Program-made: the position numbers and the translations under genes | Origin: Euphorbia lathyris | Taxonomy: Eukaryota > Streptophyta > Magnoliopsida > Malpighiales > Euphorbiaceae | DNA length: 64,000 nt | NCBI RefSeq assembly: GCF_963576675.1 | Contig: NC_088911.1 | Span: forward strand, 73,189,256 to 73,253,255 | Reading direction: 5' to 3' | Notes under the pieces: model-generated | Databases searched by the model: none | What the model was told of the DNA's origin: nothing | What the model saw: only the letters and a program-made list of their open reading frames with translations | In this document: positions 35,475-45,576 of the stretch, piece after piece | Position numbering within the stretch: the first letter of the stretch is position 1 | How the letters are laid out: every line of letters starts with the position of its first letter

Positions 35475-37145
35475 TGTTGGTGTGCCCTAGTTCATAGGCA
35501 TTGGTTCGTATATAATGTATTTGTGTCACATTAATAAAGGCATTAATCTAGTTCATTTATATCTTGTGCTATAATATGAATAGAGAATCCATTGATTGAT
35601 AATCGTAAAACCATATCCCAAGTCTATTCTATCATGGGAATGATTAGGACCACAGACTTGTATATTCGACGACTATATGGTAGTAATTGATACTAGCCAT
35701 AGCACTTGATAAGTCAGTTGTGAGTATGGGTACATGTTGTATACATGTGACTGGATCGATCCGCCCAAGAAAACTACATGGTGGTTGTGTCATTAGTTTT
35801 TCTTAAGTAGGTCTCTAACTGTCTTCAGACCAGATTTCATTATAATATCAATGTGGGATCCGGTTCACTTTGACATACGCCTAACAGGTCTGTAACAGGA
35901 TGCCAAATACGGGTATGATTGGGTGAACAGGTGAACACATTAGTATTGATAGTGAAGTGATGGAATTACCACTCACATAACAGTGAGATGATATCACAGG
36001 CCACTTGATAAGTGAGATTGATAAGTGTGTGGCCACACCCTGATAAGTAGTTTACTTATCTGATTCATTAATCTACTTAAGATCAAGAAATATCATAAAC
36101 ATCAGAGAGGATGACAGCCGCCATGCCTCTAGTTTATAATATCGATATCAAATGGTAAAAGAAGTTAAGAGATAACTACAGGGTCTCTGCATCTTTAGAC
36201 TGCTGAAACTCTGTCTTAGTTAGGGGCAGTAATGGTTTGCTAGAACCCACTTACTGTCTGTGAGCCATAAGCCCACTGCTAGCTAAGGACATTCCCATAG
36301 GATCGTGCACATCGAACATCTGAGTTAGAACTTATAGAACGGTACATTGGAGAGATAGAATTAATTAATTGATTGACAGTAAAATGTCAAGGTAATTAAT
36401 TAGTGGTTAATTAATTGATTAATTGATATTTTGTATCAAGGTAATTAATTAATGGTCTTAAGTGTTGAGTATTTAATTGATTAATTAGTTTGGACGATGT
36501 AATTAGTTAATTTGTAAATTGATGAAATTGCATTCGGTGAATAATTAATTAGATCAATACGTTAATTTATTAATTAGTGTTATTCATTTAATTGGGGTAA
36601 TTAAATTTAATCTAATCATAATTAATTGCATAGAATAAATATTATTGGTATTTATTTATGTAATTAGATTAGGATTGGATTAGTTTTGTAATTAACCAAT
36701 TAACCCTAAACCAATTAGGTTTAGGAATACACTACATATATAAATTAAAACACTCTAAACCTAATTAACCCAACACACTTATTCGGCCACCAAAACCATT
36801 GAGGAAAAAAATCAATTGATTTTCGGCAGCCACTATTCCACTTGAAAGTGGGATTTTGTTTTGGCAAATAACAAAATCTCTCCAGTTCTTCTTCGTTCTT
36901 CGGCTAGCACCGGTTCTGGCTCAATAGCTGTTCGTGCACCTGACTATCGAGATCTTACTACCTTGTGGATTCTTCAGCCGTCTCTAGAAGAGACAATCCG
37001 GGTATGTTTATATCCTTAAACGGATCAAAAGGTTTTATTCAATCAATGGTTAACGGACAAAGATCAAGCTATAAGGGATTAAAAATAAATTTTAAACCGC
37101 AATTCCGCTGCGCTACAGTTGATTAACTGGCTTTAATCCCTAACA
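35475..37145 (+). repeat. Copia-3 solo LTR
   Basis: 1671 bp, beginning TGTTGGTGTG and ending CCCTAACA, with target duplication ACTAG at 35470-35474 and 37146-37150. It is a different family from Copia-1 and Copia-2. A likely TATA box TATATAAA lies at 36737-36744. No internal sequence is left. Confidence 0.88.
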
Positions 37146-38521
37146 ACTAGGCACCCCGATATCGCCCGGTTCTGAACCACCGGCCTCCTACTTAGCATGT
37201 TAGGCGCTAACGGACTAATCGCATATTTCTTTAAGTTTAAAATTCATTTGAAACCTTTTCTTTCTCGTTTTGAAAACCGTTTTGAGCATATTATTGAAAG
37301 CCATATTAGTAAAGAATCACCCATTTACATGAATTAGGATATATAGAAGAAAGAGGGAGATAGAAGGAAGAATTGGTTTATTTACAACGTGAATTGTGTC
37401 TTAAGCCATACATTCAATCTAAACTAATCTCACTCCCCGAAAAGAAAGTTTATTTACATGGTTCGTACCTTAATCGCCGTTGGAACGATTTAGATACGTT
37501 TCAAAGCCCCGTTAATTTACATGCTTTTCACTCGAATCGCCGTTGGAACGACTCGAGCGTTTGAAAACATTGAACAAGAAGTTTTAACCAAAAACGTGAT
37601 TAAGCATACAAGTCCAGTTATTTTTGGTACAAAATGGTTTAGTTAGGAAAACGATTCAAAACTATATTATTTACAAGGAAAAATGATTTTAATTACAAGG
37701 TTCGCTTAATCCGTCGTTGGAACAGATTAAGGTTTCAAAACGTGATATTTTGGAAGTCGTTTGAAAATGATAAAGAACCAAAAAACCTTTTATTTACATT
37801 TGGAATCTCTAAAAACCTTTAGTTTAAATAATCAAGTTGAAATCTCTTTTTGTGGTTTATTTTCTCCATTTTCACTCAATTAATCCACACTTGAGCACAA
37901 TCACAATAATGATCAATTTAAATCTTCAAAACTCACCCAATAGGACCCAATTGAAATATATACATATAGACGTCAAAAGAAAGGTAAATTTACGTACTTA
38001 TATATATGTACATTGTAGTAAAAAATGGTAAAAATATATATGGATTAAAAATAAGATGAGAAAAATAATAATAATATATATACTATAGTTATTAATAAAT
38101 AAAAATGGTAATCTTACAAAAAAAAAAAAATAAGTAAAAATGGTAATAAATATAATACTAGATATGATACACTTTTATTCCAATTTAAAAATATGTAAAA
38201 AGTAATGGATAAAGTTCATAAATAAGAAAACTACATTTAAACCAAAATAGTTTTTATACATAATAAATATATGGAGAGTAACCCACCCAAAACAATAAAA
38301 GGAAAACATATATATATACATATAGCCTTTACAAAACGAAATTAATAAAAATCATACCCAAATATACAAAATAGGTATTTAACAGTAAGTTATTACTAGT
38401 TATATACTTTGAAAATAATTTTAATAAACATATTACATATTTATACATATACCTATACAAGAATAAATGTAAAAAAGATGAGAAAAAGGTTGGAAAAAAG
38501 GATTTTTTAAGTTCCAGCAGC

Positions 38522-38548
38522 TTTACCGACGGAAAATCCGTCGGTAAA
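38522..38548. other. Perfect 12-bp hairpin, CACTA-like
   Basis: TTTACCGACGGA and TCCGTCGGTAAA around a 3-base loop. This ACCGACGGA...TCCGTCGGT motif is typical of the ends of plant CACTA transposons. No CACTA terminus or TIR pair was found, so it is at most a fragment. Confidence 0.4.
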
Positions 38549-39203
38549 CCGCTTTTAGTGACAGAAAACGGTAAATTATAGAAATATTCCAACAGTTTTC
38601 AGATTTATTAAAAAGCTTTAGATCTACTCTATTCTATCATTTTGGTCCCCGGACTACCCAAATCGGGTCATAGTCTATAGCGGAGCCTCCCAAAACGATG
38701 TTTTATTTTAAAACGTTAATTTAAAAAAAAAAACTTTTTAAACTCTATATTTACAACGTTTTAATCCCGAACTACCCTCAAATCGGGTCACGGTTCGTGT
38801 TGGGACGTTAAAACGAGATTTATTTTTATTTAAAACAAAAACGTTTATTTAATACGAGACGGAAATTAAATAAATGCGGGAAAATAAATAAATGTAATAA
38901 ATAAATAACTAACTAAATAAATAAATAAAGGAAAAACTATAAATAAAATAAATAAACGAAATAAATAAATTAAACGAGTCTAGTCCTCGGATAATACCTC
39001 AAGATCGGTATTGACAGCTGAAGTCGGTTGATTCAACGAATTATGGTTTCTCGATATTTTTGTGTTTTTGTAAAATATTTAACTTTTTGGAGATTTTTCA
39101 ATTTTTAGGGAAAAAAATGTTTTCTCCCAAAAATTTACTTTCTCTCTCTAAAAAATGTTCTAGAGTGAGAAGCTCTCCCCCTAAAATCCGCTCTAAATGC
39201 ATG

Positions 39204-39234
39204 GGGATCCGTGCCTTTTATAGGCACGGATCCC
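39204..39234 (-). promoter_or_regulatory. Tat-like LTR TATA box in a hairpin loop
   Basis: GGGATCCGTGCC (39204-39215) and GGCACGGATCCC (39223-39234) form a perfect 12-bp stem. The 7-nt loop holds most of TATAAAAGG, read on the minus strand (39214-39222). Confidence 0.6.
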
Positions 39235-39237
39235 AAA

Positions 39238-39566
39238 GTTGGGTGTGCACCCAACGGGTGTTGGGCGGACGCCCAACACTAAGTTGGGCGACGCCCAACA
39301 GGTGTTGGGCGGATGCCCAACGCCGAGTTGGGCGACGCCCAACTTTTGGTTGGGCGCACGCCCAACAGACGTTGGGCGCACGCCCAACCTCAGTTGGGCG
39401 CGCGCCCAACAGGCGCTGGGCGGACGCCCAGCGCAGGTTGGGCGCGCGCCCAACCGCCGTTGGGCGTGCGCCCAGGGCTGTTGGGCGTGCGCCCAATTAC
39501 CGTCGGGCCTGCGCCCGACGCTGCCGTTGAGCGCTCGCCCACTGATCCTTAGGCGTGCGTCCAATG
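39238..39566. repeat. Array of about 15 palindromes
   Basis: Units of GTTGGGCGNNCGCCCAAC (17-18 bp) separated by 4-6 bp, giving a period of about 22-24 bp. Units 1-13 are good palindromes, and the last two are decayed. Units 1, 9 and 13 have matching changes in both arms. The array lies upstream of the minus-strand TATA box. Long ORFs across it in several frames are repeat artefacts. Confidence 0.9.
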
Positions 39567-39742
39567 CCTTCGGCATGCGTTGGACGATGCCCCATGTTCG
39601 TTGGGCGCCCGCGAGCCGCCTATTTGTCGACACGCAATCCCTTAGGATTCTTTCGTGGTTTTTTTATTTTTTATTTTTTATTATTAGAATCAACCGCTTT
39701 AACCGTCTGTTATGGGTTTTCGTCACAGGTCCTCCGACTCGG

Positions 39743-41161
39743 TGTCTACAATATCGAACCCACAGGGAACGCTTTTTAACGAAAAGTTATTTTAAATCGG
39801 TTTGATTTATTTTCAAGGTTTATAATATGTAAATCATTTAATTAGATTTGGTTTTGAAATTGATAGAATAAGAATTAGATTAGAGTATGAAGAATGTTAG
39901 AAATCACTTCTGACTTAAGGATGAATTTACAAGACAGAAACATTTAGTGCTTTAGAAAAGTGAATAAATGTATTCGTTTGCATTAAGCAAAGAAAACAAC
40001 TTTAAACTTTGTATAAATTATAAAAATGTAATAACGTGAATTCTTTCAATTAAAAGGCTTTGAACCGCAGATAATCCTCCTACGGTCGGGTTAGATTGCT
40101 ACCTTAACCAAATTAATACTTTCTCAAGATATTAATTTGTCGAAGTGTTCAACAAAGTTTCCTTGTAATGATTTTGAATTCAACTACGTTTTAATGAAAA
40201 CACCAGAACTCACTTCGAATCATTTACCATAAGTGCTACATAAAAATCTATCGAATAGAATAAACTTTATTAGATGAAGTATGAATTTGATACAAGTTTA
40301 CAGAGAACAAGAAGCATGGAAGCTTTCGACGACTTTCAAGCGAACGGGTTGTCAATCCTTTCCTTGAACCTCGTTAGAGTTTGTCAGGCTCCGGGACGAA
40401 TCCTCTACTAAATCTTCTCGCTGAATCTTCGGAATAGAGACTGGTCTATCTACTACCAAAATGTAAACTAATATGAACAAATCTACACGCTACTGTGTTC
40501 GTAATTATTTGATAAAAAATGTGTGTACATCATATTGCTTTTTACAAAATCGAAATCTAATCTCTGAATCGCTTGACTCAGAATTTCTGCATTAATTCTA
40601 TACTAATCTTCTCTTTAATATATCTTCAACTCTGAAATCAACTCTTTATTTATAGGTGTTGAAGAGTCGGGTTTAAAGAACGTGTCTGCTGCGAAGAGGC
40701 GTTCTTATCCAATCGAACGGACGTGTTTCTTTGAAAACGAATGTGTACGAATAGTCCTTCTGAAATTCTGATCTTACCGAGAATATTTAATTCTCGGCCG
40801 AGAATGGGGGAGAAGGTTTTGGCCTTTGAAAAGAAGGGAGAAATCGTTGATCGACGCATGTCGCGGCCGAGAATGGAGGATTCTCGGTCGCGACACGGGG
40901 GTTTTTACTCCGTCTCTGACTTCGTCATCGTCCTCATTTTGGCGCATTTGATTTTCGTCGTCTTTGACTCCTTTTGTAGGGTTTTTCTTCTGTTTTTATC
41001 CTCTTTTCGTTCCTATTTGGATTTTACCAAATATTCCAGTACCTTGCATGAAAGAAACATATTCGGAAGTAAAAGTACTCTAAATAGATATAAACAGTAC
41101 GATTTTATAGCAAAACTGATGTAAATATTAATGATATTTTAGGTATATTTTGGGCTTAACA
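39743..41161 (-). repeat. Old Athila-type LTR relic
   Basis: Diverged but colinear with the Athila-A and Athila-B LTRs in reverse, from the 'atatcga-cccacaggg' end to GGGCTTAACA. There is no internal sequence. No target duplication was found, so it is either an old solo LTR or truncated at the left end. Confidence 0.75.
40647..40894 (-). promoter_or_regulatory. Hairpin and TATA module in LTR relic
   Basis: TATAAATA (minus) at 40647-40654. Hairpins lie at 40777-40797 (CCGAGAAT/ATTCTCGG) and 40860-40894, a 15-bp stem GTCGCGGCCGAGAAT/ATTCTCGGTCGCGAC with one G-T pair. The gap to TATA is 122 bp. Confidence 0.6.
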
Positions 41162-41383
41162 ATATCGACATATATCGACCGAAGTTCTAAATAATCTATG
41201 TTGTGTTCTATTCTAAACCATAAGATTCAAACAAACAGAACAATATATTATAAAAAAAAGAGTACATAAAACATTAAAAACGAACAAAACACAAACAAAA
41301 AAACGATGCATAAACATTAAAAACACAAACACAAACAAACGAACAAAAGTAAATAAACATTAAAAACACACACAAAACACATA

Positions 41384-41689
41384 CTAAAAAATATATTCAG
41401 GACCCAAAAGGGCGTCAGCGAACTCCTTCCTGGACTTCTCCAACTGACGTTTGAGGTCCTTCACCTCCTTCTTCAGCATCTTGTTTTCATCCTCAACTGA
41501 CTCCAGATGGTCAGTCAAGGATTCTGCAACAAAAGACATGGTTTTCGCTATGCCTGTCATGAAGCGAATGATTTCGTCCATGTCCCCATCACGGAAGGAA
41601 TCACGAAATGAAGAAATGAGTGTTTCGAACTCAGGAAGAGGAGGTTGTGGAGGTGGCGCTTGAGTTCCATAAGATGATCCTCTCTCCAT
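41384..41689 (-). CDS. Small coiled-coil protein, unknown
   Basis: 101 residues from the ATG at 41689. A longer in-frame start at 41803 exists but lies upstream of the TATA box. Pro-rich N-terminus (residues 9-20), a helical middle (FRDSFRDGDMDEIIRFMTG), then a heptad-rich stretch from about residue 60 (ESVEDENKMLKKEVKDLKRQLEKSRKEF) that should form a coiled coil. I do not recognise the family. It could be a real small gene or a captured fragment. The surrounding DNA has no clear transposon ends. Confidence 0.5.
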   Translation of the reverse strand: MERGSSYGTQAPPPQPPLPEFETLISSFRDSFRDGDMDEIIRFMTGIAKTMSFVAESLTDHLESVEDENKMLKKEVKDLKRQLEKSRKEFADALLGPEYIF

Positions 41690-41752
41690 TTTTAGCTCCA
41701 GATGGTAAAATGAAAGTTTACTAGAATGAATAACTATGAATAGACAAATTGT

Positions 41753-41760
41753 ATATTTAT
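41753..41760 (-). promoter_or_regulatory. Possible TATA box of the small coiled-coil ORF
   Basis: TATAAATA on the minus strand, 63 bp before the ATG at 41689. This would place the transcript start about 30 bp before the ATG. Confidence 0.4.
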
Positions 41761-42524
41761 AGGAGAAAGCACCGAAATGTTCATGGGGAATCTCAACAGC
41801 CAAGATTCATCTTTAATGATAGAGTGATATTCGAAAAAGAGTGTCATTCAAAGTGATCATTAACTGCATTTAATGCTCATTAACTGATCATTCGAAAAAA
41901 ACGTCTTTTGATCTTCTGTCGATATCTGTCGATTTCTGATCAATATCGACAGATATCATGAGTGTGCATCGTGTTCTCGTCATGTCCACTCGAAGTTAGA
42001 GAGATTCGCCAGATGAAATATATAGATTCGTGCAATGAATCGCCGGTAAGTTAGAGAGAGAGATAGCGGGGTGTTAGGTTAGAGAGATGGAAAATCGAAG
42101 TGTTAGAGAGTGGAGTGTTAATGACGAGGGCAAACTTGGAATTTATTTGTTGAAATATGTTAGTTTTGGTTAGTTTTTTAAAAGGAGTTAGAAAAACACC
42201 TTAAAAGGTGCTAGTTTAGTAATTCTCCCTAAAAATATTCCATCCAAATCTAACTCTATATCTCAAATTCAGCCTTATATATAAATCTACTTAAAAAATA
42301 CATAATTTTTAATTATAAAAAATAAAATTTATACTTAAATATTTAATATATGTTCGCTAATTAATAGGAACTGTTCGTGCTATTTTTATCAATCCTAAGT
42401 CTGTTTAAAAAATAGATTGATTTTAGCAGACCTAAACTTAAGGTCAATTTTTATTATCCATGCCCGATCCAAGGACATGGGCCTGGACGAACATGACCGG
42501 TACCCGAGCCAATTGACAATTCTA
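41761..42524. other. AT-rich spacer
   Basis: No gene. A 'tatcgacagatatc'-like motif recurs around 41918-41960. The remainder is low-complexity AT-rich sequence. Confidence 0.4.
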
Positions 42525-42830
42525 CTTCTTGAAGATCCATCTGCACCCTATATGCTTTATTTCATCGGGTACCAAAGTCCATATTTGGTTTTGGTACATG
42601 AAATCCATTTCTGATTTCATGGTTTCAAGCAATTTGTTGAAATTAGGAGTAGGCTCAAATCCATATCTATTTGAGATCTTGACATATCCTTATTGACCTA
42701 CGCGGTGTAGTGTACTATGAATCTCAAATTGGACAACAGTCGTAATTCCTTTGTGTATTGCATTTTGTTCTTGAACTTCATTAAGTTCGACTATGCTTCT
42801 ATTGCCTTTTTCTTATAGAAACTCCTAACG
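42525..42830 (-). pseudogene. Degraded copia pol relic (RT N-terminus)
   Basis: The segment from 'gaagatccatctgcaccc' to 'catggtttcaagca' matches Copia-2 at about 52460-52570 in the same (minus) sense, with many changes. 'cttgaacttcattaagttcgactatgctt' (near 42772) matches 52783-52812. The intervening part is missing or unrecognisable. No frame is open. It is an old fragment of a related element. Confidence 0.65.
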
Positions 42831-42994
42831 ACATATCCAATTTATCAATGTATTATAACGTTATTTCATAATTATTGTAGCCTGAACTAAACAATAAATT
42901 TGTAGGATGGGAGATCAATCGTTGAACTTCTGAAGGAAGGCGGTCCTTCCAATTAGGATGATGTCAGTCGACATTCCTTGAGGATCGAACCTCC

Positions 42995-43090
42995 TGGATG
43001 AAGGTTGAACGTCCCCGGATGAAGGTTTAACGTCTCTGGATGAAGGTTGAACGTCTGGATGAAGGTGGAACGTCCCTGGATGAAGGTTGG
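42995..43090. repeat. Minisatellite, period about 21 bp
   Basis: Five copies of 'ggatgaaggttgaacgtc' with small length differences. Confidence 0.8.
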
Positions 43091-45576
43091 TCTCCTTTGA
43101 GGATTAAACCTGTTACAGTGTGGGAAGCGGTCTTCCCACAAACGCTCTGATGCTTAAGTCAGATACCGTAAAATCTAGTATTCTTTTCCCTCTCTAAAAG
43201 CCAACCCTTTCTCCTTCGAACTTAAACCTATTTATAGGAATAAAGGAGGAAGTTACTTATGAGCTATCGGTAAGATACCGTACTGAATGTGGGTATGGTT
43301 ATTTAGGTAGATAATGGGTTACGTGTGTTATGGTTATATCAATTGCTCCCCACTGTTATTTTTGGATTATTTTGAAAAATAAGAGTGAGAAAGAGATTTT
43401 CTTAACCACCTGAAAAATGATTAAAAAATGGTTGCATGAATTCTTTTGTCAGGATTATCAATTTCGCATGGGAAGTAAAATGGAATAAGTTTTTTAGAAC
43501 AATGAATGAAAAAAATCGAGTTCTTCCCGTTGAATTAAAAAAAATCGGGTTCCTCCCCGTTTTCGTATTTTCACAGGATAAAGCTTGGCCTGTTTATTCT
43601 GATAAGGATAATTTTTCTAATTTCTATTTCCACTAATTAAAATAATGATAGGTTCAGAACCCTATCCTATGAGATAAATTAGAATTATAACAAATATTAG
43701 AATCCTCTTCCATTTAGGATTTCATGGGATAATCTAGAATATTAGTAGGAATCGAAATCCTATTCTGTTTAGGATTTTATGAGATAAAATAGAATTATAA
43801 TAAATATTAGAATCTTATTTCGTTTAGGATTCCATGAGCCAACTCTGGTATTTAAGGATGTCGGTACAGGATTTATTTTTTACCTCCACGACACAGCTTT
43901 TTTACCTCAAGTGCATCGATTTTTACAAGCTTTTTCAAGCCTTCCGACCCCCGTCGGCCCTCTTCCTCACGTGCACCGATTTTTCCAAGCTTCTTCAAGC
44001 ATACCGATTTTCTCTCCTTTGTACCTAATCTTGGTGTATTTGTGGAATTTTTTCATCCTGCTCTTTCCTTTGATTTTTTGGCTCGGGAAAAGCTCCATTT
44101 TCAGGTTATCTTTACCCTTGATTCTGAAATTTTGTATTTGTAGGGTAGTTTATCTGCACACTATTTTATATTGGTTAGAAAATAGGAAAAAACGTTTAAT
44201 CAACATGTAACTTAGATAATTGGATGTGCGTCTTTTTCCTTTCATGGATTTCTTCTACGAAAAATTGACCTTCAACACTGTTTTTGCGTTTTTTCTTATG
44301 AGAAAAAATCGAACTCTAACATTTTTTGTGATTTTCATACTTCGAAATAATCGACCTCCAACGTTTTTTGCTATTTTTCTTATTTGGAAAAAATCGAACT
44401 CTAACGTATTTTGTGATTTTCATACTTCGAAATAATCGACCTCCAACGTTTTTTTGCGATTTTCACATCACACCCAAAAAAAAGTAACTACAGCCTTGAC
44501 AGATAGGAATTGGTGGAGAAATAAGGAACAACAATAGGAGCAGTTGATGATTTTGATTTTGGGTTTCTTTGGTTTGGTGTTTGAGTTAATTTGTGTACCA
44601 TCTGAAACCTTTGAAGAAGTCCAAGGACCAAAGAAACTTAATACAGCTGACAGAAATTGTACCATTTTTCTTTTCCTTTCTCACAGAAATATTGAAGCTT
44701 TTGATTTGATTGAGTTGAGAAATAGTAGGAGGACCAAATGGGATATTAAGATTTGACAACATTATCTAATAAAACAAACTTAGTCGAAAATTTATAGTTT
44801 AAATTTTACTCTATTTCATGCTGATTCATCTATTGTATGCATTTGAATTTTGTCTGTGTTCTTGACAAATCATTTACGTCAAGACTTCCAGACGTAGTCA
44901 AATGTCTGATAGTATTTCGACGGAATTTTAACACAACAGCTCTAGTTGTAAAGTTTTTTCTTCCTGATCAGTATACCATTGCAGAGTTTTTTTTGTCTTC
45001 ATGATTAGTTGTAAAAGTTTTATTTATTTTCATGTTCACAAATCTCTCTTAAAATGAAAATTCCAGATGAACACAGATGTTACATGCTCAACAAATGTAC
45101 ATAAATTTTCTAGTTCTGTTTGTAATAGTAAAAACCAAAAATCCTAGGAGTAGTTTTTCGGACTCCACTAATCTTTCAACAAAGGGAACTGGAGTATGAA
45201 TTAGCAACAAAAATTGTTGTTGAGGGAGTAGAATAAAATTGACGAACATGTACTAGGGGTAATTTTAACTACTTCCTAATATCAAATTTGACCATAAACA
45301 TGAAAATACGACCAGGACCATAAAACACGTTTTTATTTCTTCTTTAATTTGACTTTTATTCATATATTACTTAACCCAATTTCAGGATTATTTTTAATTA
45401 TTTCATTCTGTTTGATTAAATGTTGTACGGAGATGCAAATTTTTCAGCATTTTGGTTGTGTTATTGGTTCGATTTTGCCCTCGGAATGGCGAAAAAACCT
45501 GTTTGTCTGATGCTAATTGCCTTTGTTTTTAATCGTTTTTGAGCTTTTTCTTTCGCAGTTGGCTTGTTTCATTATC
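43091..45576. other. AT-rich spacer with short duplications
   Basis: No gene recognised. Repeats: 'taggattttatgagata' type copies at 43655-43830; a local duplication of 'gtgca-cgattttt-caagctt-ttcaagc' near 43911-44005; and an 85-bp tandem duplication ('aaaaaatcgaactctaac' at 44303 and 44388). A good 3' splice-site sequence (TTTCTTTCGCAG) ends near 45558, shortly before the ATG at 45577. Confidence 0.5.

Larger units (their letters stand above)
33261..39742 (-). mobile_element. Tat/Ogre-like element: leader and 5' LTR only
   Basis: Recognised from a tRNA-Arg type primer site on the minus strand (35206-35224) with an LTR end (CACCTACA on the minus strand) 2 nt away. The leader extends to the left, the LTR to the right. 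No gag or pol remains in the window. A solo copia LTR interrupts the LTR. Both outer limits are estimates. Confidence 0.55.
35227..39742 (-). repeat. Tat-like LTR, split by a solo copia LTR
   Basis: Occupies 35227-35474 and, after the insertion, 37151 to about 39742. It contains diverged internal duplications (for example 'cgccgttggaacga' near 37480 and 37540, and 'aatcgggtca' near 38660 and 38776), a TATA box in a hairpin, and the palindrome array. The outer end is not certain because no duplication was found. Confidence 0.5.

Noticed and set aside
38522..38548. Complete CACTA transposon around the hairpin
   Set aside because: No CACTA termini or target duplication could be found near it.
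39238..39566. CRISPR-like appearance of the palindrome array
   Set aside because: Spacers are only 4-6 bp, there are no cas genes, and the DNA is eukaryotic LTR sequence.
39060..39805. Overlapping ORFs of 70-190 codons across the palindrome array on both strands
   Set aside because: They are readings of the GC-rich repeat in several frames at once, with Trp/Ala/Arg/Pro repeats only.
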